Below, in pieces: positions 25,095 through 33,508 of a stretch of DNA of 64,000 bases; position 1 is the first letter of the stretch; the number at the start of each line of letters is the position of its first letter. The DNA comes from JBAOHV01 sp963714875 (GTDB lineage Bacteria; Actinomycetota; Acidimicrobiia; Acidimicrobiales; Microtrichaceae). The notes under the pieces were generated by a model. The model made no database searches, had not been told where the DNA came from, and was given only the letters and a program-made list of their open reading frames with translations. Where the stretch lies: assembly GCA_963714875.1 (NCBI GenBank), contig CAVQQI010000011.1:248001-312000 (forward strand). The letters run 5' to 3'. The position numbers and the translations under genes are program-made.

Positions 25095-25391
25095 TCAACG
25101 TCCTTCACGCTCTGCATCGGCAGGTCGGCGGTCATCTGTGAGTACGGCGCGACCCGTCCACCAGCTCAGGGTGAGCAGGTCGAGTGCCGCGCCGATGGTG
25201 TCGCGGGAGCGCAGCGTCCGATCGACCTCTGCAGCGGTCCGCCGGAGCAACTCGTGGTCCGGGTCCAACAGGGTGCGCAGATCAGCCCGCAGCGCCACGG
25301 GGCCAGCGGCGAGCGCGTCATCCAGGTCCGCGTCGTCCAGCAGCTCCTCGTCCACCAGCTCGTCGCTGGGGCGGGTGGGTTCGGTGTTCAT
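25095..25391 (-). CDS. 98-residue acidic protein, possible sigma-factor partner
   Basis: The protein is strongly acidic in its first half (DELVDEELLDDADLDDALA) and mostly helical after. It has no zinc-binding HxxxCxxC motif and no membrane helix, so it is not a normal ZAS anti-sigma factor. Its ATG overlaps the sigma-factor stop (ATGA) and its stop is just before the MscS-like start, so the three are translationally linked. A regulatory role for the sigma factor is suggested by position only. Confidence 0.65.
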   Translation of the reverse strand: MNTEPTRPSDELVDEELLDDADLDDALAAGPVALRADLRTLLDPDHELLRRTAAEVDRTLRSRDTIGAALDLLTLSWWTGRAVLTDDRRPADAEREGR

Positions 25392-25949
25392 GTGACCTCC
25401 GGCGGTCGGACGGCGGACTGCAGCGCGCGTCGTGCTCGCAGCAGACGGGTCTTCACCAGCGCCGTCGAGATGTCCAACGTCGCTGCGATCTCCTGGTAGG
25501 ACAGCTCCTCGACCTCACGCAGCACGACGATGGAACGGCTCAGCTCATCGAGCCCCTCCAGCGCTGCCGCGCAGCTCCTCCAGGTCGGAACGCCCTGCGG
25601 CGCGGGCGGCGGGATCGTGCGACTCGTTCGTGGCGACCTGCTGGAGGGTTCGATCCCCGGGTGCCAGCGTCGCGTCCCGCCGGCGCCGCAGTGCGTCGAT
25701 GGCCGTGTTGTGCGCGATCCGCAGCACCCAGGTGCGCAGCGAGGCATCACCACGGAACCCGTCCAGGTTCCGCCACGCCTTGATCATGGTCTCCTGCACG
25801 ACGTCCTCGGCCAGGCCCCGGTCGTGCAGGATCCCGAACGCGAGCTGATAGACCGACCCCGCGTGCTCATCGATCAGGTCGCGCAGCTGCCGGTCGAGGG
25901 CCGGCACGTCGGGCTCGGCTCGGCGGCGGCGGCGGGGGTGGGGGAACAC
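25388..25949 (-). pseudogene. ECF-type sigma factor split by a +1 frameshift
   Basis: From GTG 25949 the first frame encodes region 2 (EHAGSVYQLAFGILHDRGLA, EDVVQETMIKAWRNL, TWVLRIAHNTAIDALRRRR). A stop follows 18 codons after the region ends. Region 4 is in another frame: EGLDELSRSIVVLREVEELS, YQEIAATLDISTALVKTRLL, RARRAL. Removing one C of the pair at 25567-25568 gives LEELR-AALEGLDEL and a continuous 186-residue ECF sigma factor of normal length. The gene is therefore either misread by one base or inactivated. The intact frame ends at 25388, overlapping the next gene by four bases, and the two domains retain high third-position GC. Confidence 0.85.
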
Positions 25950-26083
25950 GACACGTCCAGTGTGCGGTCACCGGGGTCCAAAGCGTCGCGGTCGCCCCGG
26001 CCGTCGGGCAGGCGGGGGCTTCTGCAGAGGGAGTGCCGGGTCCACCACTTGCTCGCACGCAGGGGCGCCGCGAGAGTTGCGCC

Positions 26084-27592
26084 ATGCGTGACCTGGATCT
26101 GGGAACCGGTGTGCTCGTCGCACTCCACGGCCACGGTGACGACCCCTCGTCGGCTCGGTCGTGGGGCCGGCAGGTGGCACCTGCCGGCTGGGAGATCGTC
26201 GCTCCGGGTGCGCCGGAGAGCGACGGGGAGCGCAGCTGGTTCGCGAGCGGAGCTCGTGGTGCGGACGAGGCGGAGCTCACCACAGCGGTTCGCAAGGTGC
26301 ACGACCTGGTGGTCAGGATCCGCTCGGGCGGCCGCCCGGTCGTGGTCGCGGGCTTCAGTCAGGGAGCCGCGGTGGCACTCGAGGTCGCCGCCCGCCACGG
26401 CGATGACGTCGACGGCGTGGTGGCGATGTGCGGGTTCCTTCCCGAGTGCGCCGGAGCGGACGAACTGCGCCACTACTCGGTCGGCGCGCCGCTGCTGGTG
26501 GTGGGTGGCGAACGTGACGACCGGGTCCCGGCGTTCATGTCCTCCGACGCCGCTGCGGTGTTCGCAGCAACTGGCCGGCAGGTCGAACTGGAGCTCGTCG
26601 GCGCCGGACACGAGGTCGATCACACGATGGTCGCCGTCGCTCGTGACTGGATCGCTCGTGCCCTCGGCGGCGGCGTGCGCGTGTCGCTCGGGCTACCGGT
26701 GGACCGGGTCGAATCGGGTGCGGAGCTGATCTCCGGTCCGGCGCTGGCAGATCTGGCGTCGAGCTACGAACGCTTCGGCTTCCACGCGGCCTACGTGACC
26801 GATCACCCCGCCCCGGACGACCGCTGGCTGGCAGCGGGCGGTCACCACGCCCTGGAGCCGACCGTCGCGCTCGCCGTCGCCGGGGCTGCCACACGACGCC
26901 TGCTGTTGCACACCAACGTCTACGTCCTGGCCTACCGCAACCCGTTCCTGGCGGCGAAGGCGTTGGCCAGTCTGGACGTCGTCTGTGACGGGCGGCTGGT
27001 GATCGGCGTGGCAGCCGGCTATCTGCGGCCCGAGTTCGACGCCGTCGGCGCCGACTTCGACGAGCGTGGCCGTCGCCTGGACGAGGCGCTCGAGCTGCTG
27101 CCGCGGCTGTGGCGCGAGGCCGGTGTCGCAGTGGACGGTCCGGGTTACCGGGCCAGGGGAGTGACCGCACTGCCGCATCCGGTGCAACGCCCGCACCCAC
27201 CCATCTGGGTCGGCGGCAACAGCGTCGCGGCGATGCGCCGGGCGATACGCCATGGGCAGGGATGGTCGCCCTTCCCCACGGTGGGCGGTGTGGAGCGGGC
27301 GTTGCGCACTGCTGCGATCGATGATCTCGACTCGCTCGCAGGTCGCCTCGGCCGACTCGGCGAGCTCTGCGAGGACGCCGGACGCACCGAGCCGCTCACC
27401 ACTTGCTTCGTGCCCTTCTCGTTGCCGGACTACCTGTCCGATCCGGAGGCGGGCCTGACCCGTCTGGTCGACGAGGTCGATGAGCTCGCGTCGATGGGCC
27501 TGGACTGGGTGTCGCTGATGGTGCCCGGCTCCACCCGCAACGAGGTCATCGACCGTGCAGGTGAGTTGGCGGCCGCTCTGGGGCTCGGCTGA
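26084..27592 (+). CDS. Esterase/phospholipase domain fused to luciferase-like (F420-type) oxidoreductase
   Basis: Two enzymes are joined in one 502-residue chain. Residues 1-195 form an alpha/beta hydrolase of the carboxylesterase/YpfH group: HGHGDD, nucleophile elbow GFSQG (Ser92), Asp in GGERDDRVP and His176 in GAGHEVDH complete the triad. Residues from about 197 form a luciferase-like TIM barrel with VSLGLPVD, HTNVYVLAYRNPFLAAKALA, GRLVIGVAAGYLRPEF and HPPIWVGGNS, typical of the F420-dependent TIGR03619 branch. The reading frame is continuous with no stop or start between. The combined reaction is unknown; ester cleavage followed by oxidation or reduction is possible. ATG 26084 has no clear ribosome binding site. 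Confidence 0.85.
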   Translation: MRDLDLGTGVLVALHGHGDDPSSARSWGRQVAPAGWEIVAPGAPESDGERSWFASGARGADEAELTTAVRKVHDLVVRIRSGGRPVVVAGFSQGAAVALEVAARHGDDVDGVVAMCGFLPECAGADELRHYSVGAPLLVVGGERDDRVPAFMSSDAAAVFAATGRQVELELVGAGHEVDHTMVAVARDWIARALGGGVRVSLGLPVDRVESGAELISGPALADLASSYERFGFHAAYVTDHPAPDDRWLAAGGHHALEPTVALAVAGAATRRLLLHTNVYVLAYRNPFLAAKALASLDVVCDGRLVIGVAAGYLRPEFDAVGADFDERGRRLDEALELLPRLWREAGVAVDGPGYRARGVTALPHPVQRPHPPIWVGGNSVAAMRRAIRHGQGWSPFPTVGGVERALRTAAIDDLDSLAGRLGRLGELCEDAGRTEPLTTCFVPFSLPDYLSDPEAGLTRLVDEVDELASMGLDWVSLMVPGSTRNEVIDRAGELAAALGLG

Positions 27593-27609
27593 CCGGCGGG
27601 TCCGGTCAG
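27589..27609. terminator. Hairpin between convergent genes containing both stop codons
   Basis: CTGACCGG and CCGGTCAG pair around a 5-base loop. The TGA of the fusion gene and the TGA of the isochorismatase-like gene (as TCA) each lie in a stem arm. It may terminate both transcripts. Confidence 0.4.
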
Positions 27610-28217
27610 CTCCAGTGCCGGAGCAGTTCGTCGACCGTGGTCAGGGTGGCGACCATGGCGACGGAGTTGGTGAGCACTGCGTCGCCATAGTCGGCCGGGA
27701 CACCCACCACTGCATCGGTGGGCACCACCACCCGGTAGCCCAGGTCGGTGGCGCCCAGGCACAGCCCCAGCACGCCGACGTTGAGCGAGACGCCGATCGC
27801 GACGACGGTGTGCACCCCGAGGGATCGCAGCAGCGGGTCCAGGTCGGTGCCGGTGAAGGGTGTCAGGCCGTGGCGTCGCCACGATGACAGATCGCGGCCG
27901 GTGTCGCCGAGCTCGTCGATGAGGTCGACGGCGGCGGTGGACTCCAGCATCTGCTCCGGTCGACGGGCGAGCGCTGCGACCAGCGGTGTGACCAGCGGGG
28001 TTCCCCGACGGTCGGCCGCCCACCGCACCCTGGCGTGCACGACCGGTACCTCGTTGGCCCGTGCCCCACGGGTCAGTGCGCCACAGGCGTCCAGGGTGCC
28101 TCGCTGTGCTGCAGCATCGACCAGCATCGGCATCGCGGCGAGGTCGCCGACGACCCCGCGCTGCAGCTCCATGGTCACCACGGCGCATCCGCACGGGTCG
28201 GGGAGGGGGGCAGCCAC
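27606..28217 (-). CDS. Isochorismatase-like cysteine hydrolase family protein with altered catalytic site
   Basis: The 203-residue protein has the isochorismatase fold (ARANEVPVVHARVRW, TPFTGTDLDPLLRSLGVHTV, GYRVVVPTDAVVGVP). The usual triad is Asp (in DMQ), Lys and Cys. Here the Asp position reads MELQ, the Lys region is SSWRRHGL, and the Cys site is GVSLNVGV with Asn, so none of the three standard residues is present. Similar VSxN variants exist in actinobacteria. It may bind but not hydrolyse. GTG 28217 is six bases after TACGAT. Confidence 0.75.
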   Translation of the reverse strand: MAAPLPDPCGCAVVTMELQRGVVGDLAAMPMLVDAAAQRGTLDACGALTRGARANEVPVVHARVRWAADRRGTPLVTPLVAALARRPEQMLESTAAVDLIDELGDTGRDLSSWRRHGLTPFTGTDLDPLLRSLGVHTVVAIGVSLNVGVLGLCLGATDLGYRVVVPTDAVVGVPADYGDAVLTNSVAMVATLTTVDELLRHWS

Positions 28218-28223
28218 ACCGAC

Positions 28224-28229
28224 ATCGTA
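28224..28229 (-). promoter_or_regulatory. -10 box of isochorismatase-like gene (leaderless)
   Basis: TACGAT lies six bases before GTG 28217; the divergent Maf gene has AAGACT at 28259-28264, six bases before its GTG. Confidence 0.5.
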
Positions 28230-28270
28230 ACGGTGGGGCCTGCACCCCGGCGGTGGGCAAGACTGCCGGG

Positions 28271-28906
28271 GTGCTGCCGCTCGTGCTCGCCTCCTCCTCG
28301 CGCTACCGCGCCGCGATGCTCGCCGAGGCCGGACTCACGGCGCGCATCGACCCTCCCGAGATCGACGAGCGACTCCTCGATGACTCCCTGGACGAACTCG
28401 GCGCGGACGGGGTGGCCCTCGAGCTGGCGCGTCGCAAGGCAGCTGCGGTGGCACCCCGACACCCCGCAGCGCTCGTCGTTGCAGCCGATCAGGTCGGCGT
28501 GGTGCACCGCCGGGCAGGCGCCGCAGCGGGCGACGGCTCGATGATGCTGACCAAGCAGCCAGATGTCGAACGAGCGGTGCGTCAGCTCATGGCCATGTCG
28601 GGCACCTCGCACGAGTTGGTCAACGGCGTGGTCGTGCTCGACACGGCCTCGCTGCGTCACGCCGAAGGCGTTGACCGTCAGGTGGTGACGATGCGCGAGT
28701 TCACCGAGGTGGAGGCTCGTGACTACGTCACGAGGTTCGAGCCCTTCGACAGCTCCGGGTCCTACCGGCTCGAGGACCAGGAGCGGATGGCCCCGTTGCT
28801 GCCGTTCGTGGTGGCGGTGCGCGGCGAGCACGACAGCGGCGTGCTCGGTCTGCCGATGCCACTGCTGGGCCGTCTGCTGGACTCACTCGCGTCGGAGCGG
28901 AGCTGA
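28271..28906 (+). CDS. Maf/YhdE-type nucleoside triphosphate pyrophosphatase
   Basis: Maf proteins hydrolyse non-canonical or canonical pyrimidine/uridine triphosphates to monophosphates. The 211-residue protein has the N-terminal LASSSRYRAAMLAEAGL, IDER, the ADQV block (in place of ADT), LMAMSGTSHELVNGVVV and the C-terminal EPFDSSGSYRLED and GLPMPLLGRLL. The ADQ variant resembles the group typified by E. coli YceF rather than YhdE. GTG 28271 is six bases after AAGACT. The GHMP kinase gene starts five bases after its stop. Confidence 0.85.
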   Translation: MLPLVLASSSRYRAAMLAEAGLTARIDPPEIDERLLDDSLDELGADGVALELARRKAAAVAPRHPAALVVAADQVGVVHRRAGAAAGDGSMMLTKQPDVERAVRQLMAMSGTSHELVNGVVVLDTASLRHAEGVDRQVVTMREFTEVEARDYVTRFEPFDSSGSYRLEDQERMAPLLPFVVAVRGEHDSGVLGLPMPLLGRLLDSLASERS

Positions 28907-28911
28907 GGGAG

Positions 28912-29985
28912 ATGCCGGCGTCGATCTCGCGTGGTTGCGCCTCGGCACGTGCCGGGGTCGCGGGCAACCCCTCGGACGCGTTGGGCGGCGCCGCGCTGGC
29001 GGTGCCGGTCGCGTCGCTCACCGCCCGGGTCCAGCTGACCGACGCACCCCGGTTGGCCGTGCGTGGCGAGGCCGGACCCCCGTCCTGGTCGTCGGTGGGT
29101 GACCTGGTCGACAGCGCTGCCCGAGTGGGCCACGACGGTGGTGACCGTCTGGTCACCGCCGCCATCGCGACCCTGCACCGCCACCTGGTCGACGGGGGCA
29201 CGGTGCCCGACGACAGCCCCTTCGACGCGGTCTGGCGGACCGACATCCCGCGCTCGATCGGCCTCGCCGGTTCCTCGGCGCTCGTCATCGCCACGCTGCG
29301 AGCCCTGTGCCGGCGTTGGGATGTCCGGCTGTCGGTGGACGAGCTCGCGGCGCTCGCCCGTCGCGCCGAGGTCGACGAGCTCGGGATCGCGGCGGGGTGG
29401 ATGGATCGTGCGGTGCAGGCCCGCGATGCCCCGACGATGGTGGAACGTCCGACCGGCAACCGTGCCGCCCACCCGCCGATGCGCACCCTCGAGCTGAGCG
29501 CACCGGTCGAGCTGATGGTGGCATGGGACGCGGCGGGCGCATCGCCCTCGGGGCGTCTGCATGCGGGGCTGCGCGAACGGCTCGCCGCGGGCGATCCGGT
29601 CCTCGACGTGTGTGTGGACGGTCTCGTCGACGCGGCCCGCACGGCGGCCGCAGCGCTGGAACGGGCGGATCTCGATGACCTCGCCGAGGCGGTCGAGCGG
29701 TCCTGTGCGCTCCGCGAGCGGCTCGGCGCCCTCGATGAGCGGACCGCTCAGCTGGCAGCGATGGCGCGGTCAGCGGGTGGGTCGGCGACGTCGGCGGGTT
29801 CAGGTGGGGCGATCCTGGTGGTGCCCCCGGCAGGTGAGCGTCCACGGATACTCGAGACGCTCGGGCGCGGCGGCCTGGCCACGGCGAGGATCGACCTGCA
29901 GCCGTCCGGTCAGTCAGGTTCGACCACGTCGATGGGCACGATGGCACGCAGGTCACGGCTGGACGGCCCCAGCCGCACCTCGTAG
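28912..29985 (+). CDS. GHMP-family sugar kinase (glucuronokinase-like)
   Basis: The 357-residue protein has the three GHMP motifs: ARAGVAGNPSDALGGAALAV at the start, the ATP loop SIGLAGSSALVIATLRAL, and GSGGAILVV near the C-terminus. The NPSD and GLAGSSA forms resemble glucuronokinase and related sugar-1-kinases more than mevalonate or homoserine kinases; the substrate is inferred. The last 25 residues (after about 29905) overlap the 3' end of the convergent beta-glucosidase by 76 bases and are low in family similarity, so the original stop may have been lost. Coupled to Maf by a five-base gap. Confidence 0.8.
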   Translation: MPASISRGCASARAGVAGNPSDALGGAALAVPVASLTARVQLTDAPRLAVRGEAGPPSWSSVGDLVDSAARVGHDGGDRLVTAAIATLHRHLVDGGTVPDDSPFDAVWRTDIPRSIGLAGSSALVIATLRALCRRWDVRLSVDELAALARRAEVDELGIAAGWMDRAVQARDAPTMVERPTGNRAAHPPMRTLELSAPVELMVAWDAAGASPSGRLHAGLRERLAAGDPVLDVCVDGLVDAARTAAAALERADLDDLAEAVERSCALRERLGALDERTAQLAAMARSAGGSATSAGSGGAILVVPPAGERPRILETLGRGGLATARIDLQPSGQSGSTTSMGTMARRSRLDGPSRTS

Positions 29986-32413
29986 GCGCCGGGAGTGACG
30001 ATCCAGCCGCCCGAGGTCGGGTCCCAGGCGGCGAACGCCCGCTCGTCCAGGGTCAGCTCGACCACACGGGTCTCGCCAGCGGGCACCTGCATCTTCGAGA
30101 ACGCCCGCAGCTCCTGATCCGGACGTCGGAGCCGACCGGTGCCGTCGTGCAGGTAGCACTGCACCACCTCGGACGCGTCGACGTCGCCGGTGTTGGTGAT
30201 CTCGACCCGCACGCGCAGCGCCGTCCGGTGTCGCTGTGGGTCCCCGCCGGCGATCGGGAGCTCGTCCCGGTCGACCGAGGTCCCGCCCCAGGCGAAGCTC
30301 GTGTAGGTGAGACCGTGGCCGAAGCACCACCGGGGTTCGGTGCCGCGCTCGTCGAAGCCCCGGTAGCCCATGAACAGCTCTTCGCCGTAGAGCACCTGAT
30401 CGGCCTCTCCGGGGTAGTTCAACCACGACGGCCAGTCCTCGACGCGGTGCCCGTAGGTCATCGGCAGTCGCCCGGACGGGGAGTGCTCGCCGGTCAGGAT
30501 CTGCGCCACAGCGGTGCCCGTCTCCTGACCCAGGTACCAGGTCTGCGCGATGGCGGCGGCGTCGCGGGCGCATTCCAGGTCGACCACCGACCCCGCGTTG
30601 ACCAGCACCACCGTCCGGTCGTTCGCTGCGGTGACCGCTCGGACCAGGTCGCCCTGGCGTCCCGGCAGGTCCATCGTGAGCCGGTCCTCGCCCTCGGTCT
30701 CGCTGTCCTGGTCGAGTCCCACCACCACCACCGCCACATCGGCTGCGGCGGCTGCGGCGGCCGCGCGCTCGATCCCGTCCTCTGCGACCGGCGGCAGGTG
30801 TCCGACGAGCAGCGCCGCCACCGGCATGCCCTCGAACGACACGTACTCGGCGATGAGCTCGATCGACTGGCCGGCGGTCAGCTCGACCGCGGCGCGTACC
30901 TCCTGGGAGCCCAGGCCGAAGAACGCCGTACCGGGCTCCTGGTGCTCGAAGTTGTCGAGCACCGTCGTCCCGTCCAGGATCACCCGGCCCCCGGCGCCGC
31001 CGGTGATCAGCGAGAAGGTGTGCTCGCCGCCGACCTCGGCGGTGAAGGTGCAGCGGAGCCGACACGAGAAGTTGCCAGGATCCACGCCCGGTGCGGGGTC
31101 GGATCCGAGCCAGACCATGCGCGGCGTGTCGATGCGTTGGTGGGCGACGGGTTCGCCGGCGAGCTCGCGGTTGTCGAAGTACTCCACATCGAGGCCGGCG
31201 GCGCTGCGGTCCACCGTCTGGCAGCGTCGCCGGTCGATCGGGGGAGTGGTCCGCGACGGGTCGACGCCGATCTCGTGGATGATCTCCACCTCATCCCCGA
31301 ACGCGGCGCGCAGCCCGTCGAGCACCGTGACGACGTGGTGGGGGTTCACCGCGGCCGACCCACCGCCGAGGACCGCGGCGGTGTCGGCGTGAGCGCCGAT
31401 GACCGCGACGCTGCGCAGCGACGCTGGCGTCGCAGCGGCAGCACCGCCTCGCCGTCCACGGTGTCGTTGCGCAGCAGCACGATGGCCGCTCGGGCCGCCC
31501 GGTTCAGCACCTCTCGGTGCGCAGCCACGTCGTCGGAGCGCTCCGGTGGGCGGGCGGTCAGGTCCAGCACGCCGAGGCGCTCCATGGTGGACAGCACCCG
31601 CCGGGCGGCGGTGTCGACGATCTGCTCGTCCAGCTCGCCCGCCCTCACCCGTTCCGCAGCGCGAGAGCCGCTGTGGACCGGGGGGCCCGGCATCTCCAGA
31701 TCCAGCCCGGCGTCGATCGAAGCGTCGCCCTTCGTGCCCCACCAGTCGGAGATCACGATGCCGTCGAAGCCCCACTCGTCACGCAGCACCTCGGTCAACA
31801 GCCAGGGATCCTGGGCGCAGTGCACACCGTTGAGACGGTTGTAGGCCGACATGACCGAGACCACCAGTGAGTCCTTCACCGCCGCCTCGAAGGGAAGGAG
31901 GTAGAGCTCACGCAGCACCCGCTCGGTCACCTCCGAGGAGATCGTGTGGCGTTCGAACTCGCTGTCGTTGGCCACCAGGTGCTTGACGCACGCACCGACG
32001 CCGGTCGACTGGATGCCGTCGATGATCGCCACGGCAGCGACGGCGGTGAGGTGGGGGTCCTCGGAGAAGCACTCGAAGTTGCGTCCGGCCAGGGCGTTGC
32101 GGTGCAGGTTGACCGTGGGCGCCAGCACGATGTCGACCGACTTGCTGCGGGCCTCCTCACCGAGCACGCGGCCGACCTCGAGCAACAGCTCCGGATCCCA
32201 GGTCGCTCCCAGCGCGGTGCCGCACGGCGTCGCGGCCGAGGACGTGCCGACCCAGGCCTCCCCACGCACGCCGACGGGCCCGTCGGAGACCTTGAGCGCG
32301 GTGACGTCGAGTCGGTCGATGCCATGCCCGTGCCACATGTCGGCCCCTGCGGTCAGCGATGCCCGCTCGTCCAGGTCCATCGCCGCCAGCAGCGCCTCGA
32401 CGCGTTCGTCCAT
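29910..32413 (-). pseudogene. GH3 beta-glucosidase with PA14 domain, split by a -1 frameshift
   Basis: From ATG 32413 the first frame holds the GH3 barrel with SDGPVGVRGE, KHLVANDSEFERHT and the nucleophile Asp in GIVISDWWGTKG. After LRNDTVDGEAVLPL the frame goes wrong; the C-terminal alpha/beta sandwich continues in another frame as SLRSVAVIGAHADTAAVLGG, then a PA14 carbohydrate-binding insert (VEYFDNRELAGEPV ... FSLITGGAGGRVILDG) and a fibronectin-III-like end. One extra base near 31430-31432 (CGNACG) restores 834 residues, normal for this type. No signal peptide, so cytoplasmic. Substrates are beta-glucosides or similar. Confidence 0.88.
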
Positions 32414-32559
32414 GCCGACCCCCGTTGGTGTCCCTCGCCGTCCGATCGGCGGGAACCCTAGACCGGAGCCGACGCGGTCGGTCCGACACGCTGCGTGGGC
32501 ATCGGGCTACAGTCGCCGGCATCCGGGGCAGGGGTCCTCCGGAGACCGGGGGGTCGATC

Positions 32560-32820
32560 GTGCGCTACGAGGCCGTGTGGCTTGTGCAGTTCCTGTTCTC
32601 CGTCGGCGTGTTCGCCGCGGTGTTCGGCGCCGGTGTGTGGGCGGGATACCGGAGGTGGGGCCGACCCGGCCCGGCGACGTGGGACTCGCTGTCCGCCGAG
32701 GTCGAGGTGCGCCCGCCGTCCTTCCGTCGGCGTGATCTGTTCGCTCCCGAGGTCGATCTGCGTCGTGAGCACGGCGTCGTCGGGGAGCTGTCGCCGGGGA
32801 GCTGGGGAGGGCATCGCTGA
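32560..32820 (+). CDS. Small single-pass membrane protein
   Basis: An 86-residue protein with one hydrophobic helix (VQFLFSVGVFAAVFGAGVWA) near the start and a charged cytoplasmic tail rich in Arg, Asp and Glu. GTG 32560 is in frame with the downstream coding signal; a TACAGT box at 32508-32513 would place transcription start about 40 bases upstream. I do not recognise the family. It could be a subunit or regulator of a membrane complex. Confidence 0.55.
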   Translation: MRYEAVWLVQFLFSVGVFAAVFGAGVWAGYRRWGRPGPATWDSLSAEVEVRPPSFRRRDLFAPEVDLRREHGVVGELSPGSWGGHR

Positions 32821-32946
32821 TCGGTTCGGGCACCTACAGTCCGTTTCCGGCGTGCTGCCGGCGGCGGTCTGCTGCCGACGCCGGCCGACATCAGCCATCC
32901 CCACGACGACCGCGGTCCGGTCCGTCGTCATGACCACGGAGCCCAC

Positions 32947-33441
32947 ATGACACCCGAAGAGCTGGACGACCGCGAGGCCATCAAGGCGCTGAAGTACGCC
33001 TACCTGCGGTGTCTCGACCAGAAGAACTGGGACGAGCTCGCCACGCTGCTCGTCGATGACGCCACCGCTGCCTACAGCGGCGGCAAGTACACCTACGCCG
33101 GGCGTGAGGAGATCGTCGCGTTCGTCGAGCGCAACATGGGTCGCGAGCAGTTCCACTCCAGCCACCGGGCGCACCACCCCGAGATCCGTCTCGACGGCGA
33201 CCGCGCAGAGGCCACCTGGGCGCTCGAGGACATCGTCATCGATTCCGAGTGGGACTTCCTGCTGATCGGCGCAGCCTTCTACGAGGATGTCTACGTGCGC
33301 CGGGACGGTCGCTGGTTGATCCAGCACACGGGGTACCGCCGCAGCTTCGAGTTCACGCTCCCCACGTCGTCCATCGCCGGGTTCGCGCTGACCGCCAGCT
33401 GGTGGGGGACCGACGGGCAGAGCTCCCTGCCGGTCATGTGA
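32947..33441 (+). CDS. SnoaL-like/NTF2-fold protein
   Basis: The 164-residue protein has the polyketide cyclase/dehydrase (SnoaL_4, scytalone dehydratase-like) pattern: REAIKALKYAYLRCLDQKNW, DELATLLVDDATAAYSG, GREEIVAFVE, HHPEIRLDGDRAEATWALED and VRRDGRWLIQHTGYRR. Such proteins often go with amidohydrolases and SDR enzymes in steroid- or terpene-type degradation clusters. The next gene is an amidohydrolase 67 bases downstream with its own operator and -10. Confidence 0.85.
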   Translation: MTPEELDDREAIKALKYAYLRCLDQKNWDELATLLVDDATAAYSGGKYTYAGREEIVAFVERNMGREQFHSSHRAHHPEIRLDGDRAEATWALEDIVIDSEWDFLLIGAAFYEDVYVRRDGRWLIQHTGYRRSFEFTLPTSSIAGFALTASWWGTDGQSSLPVM

Positions 33442-33472
33442 GTCCGACGGGTCGTGCGAACGGCCGGGTGGA

Positions 33473-33496
33473 TACAATCTGACGACCCGTCAGATT
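33473..33496 (+). promoter_or_regulatory. -10 box overlapped by perfect 9-3-9 palindrome (TetR-type operator)
   Basis: TACAAT at 33473-33478 overlaps AATCTGACG-ACC-CGTCAGATT (33476-33496), a perfect palindrome. A repressor bound here would cover the -10 and start site of the amidohydrolase gene. TetR-family operators often have this size and symmetry. No TetR gene is in the window. Confidence 0.65.
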
Positions 33497-33508
33497 TCCG
33501 GAGGACCC

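Noticed and set aside
32508..32562. TACAGT box seven bases before an ATC codon in frame with the small membrane protein
   Set aside because: It would mean an ATC start; a leader of about 40 bases before GTG 32560 is simpler.
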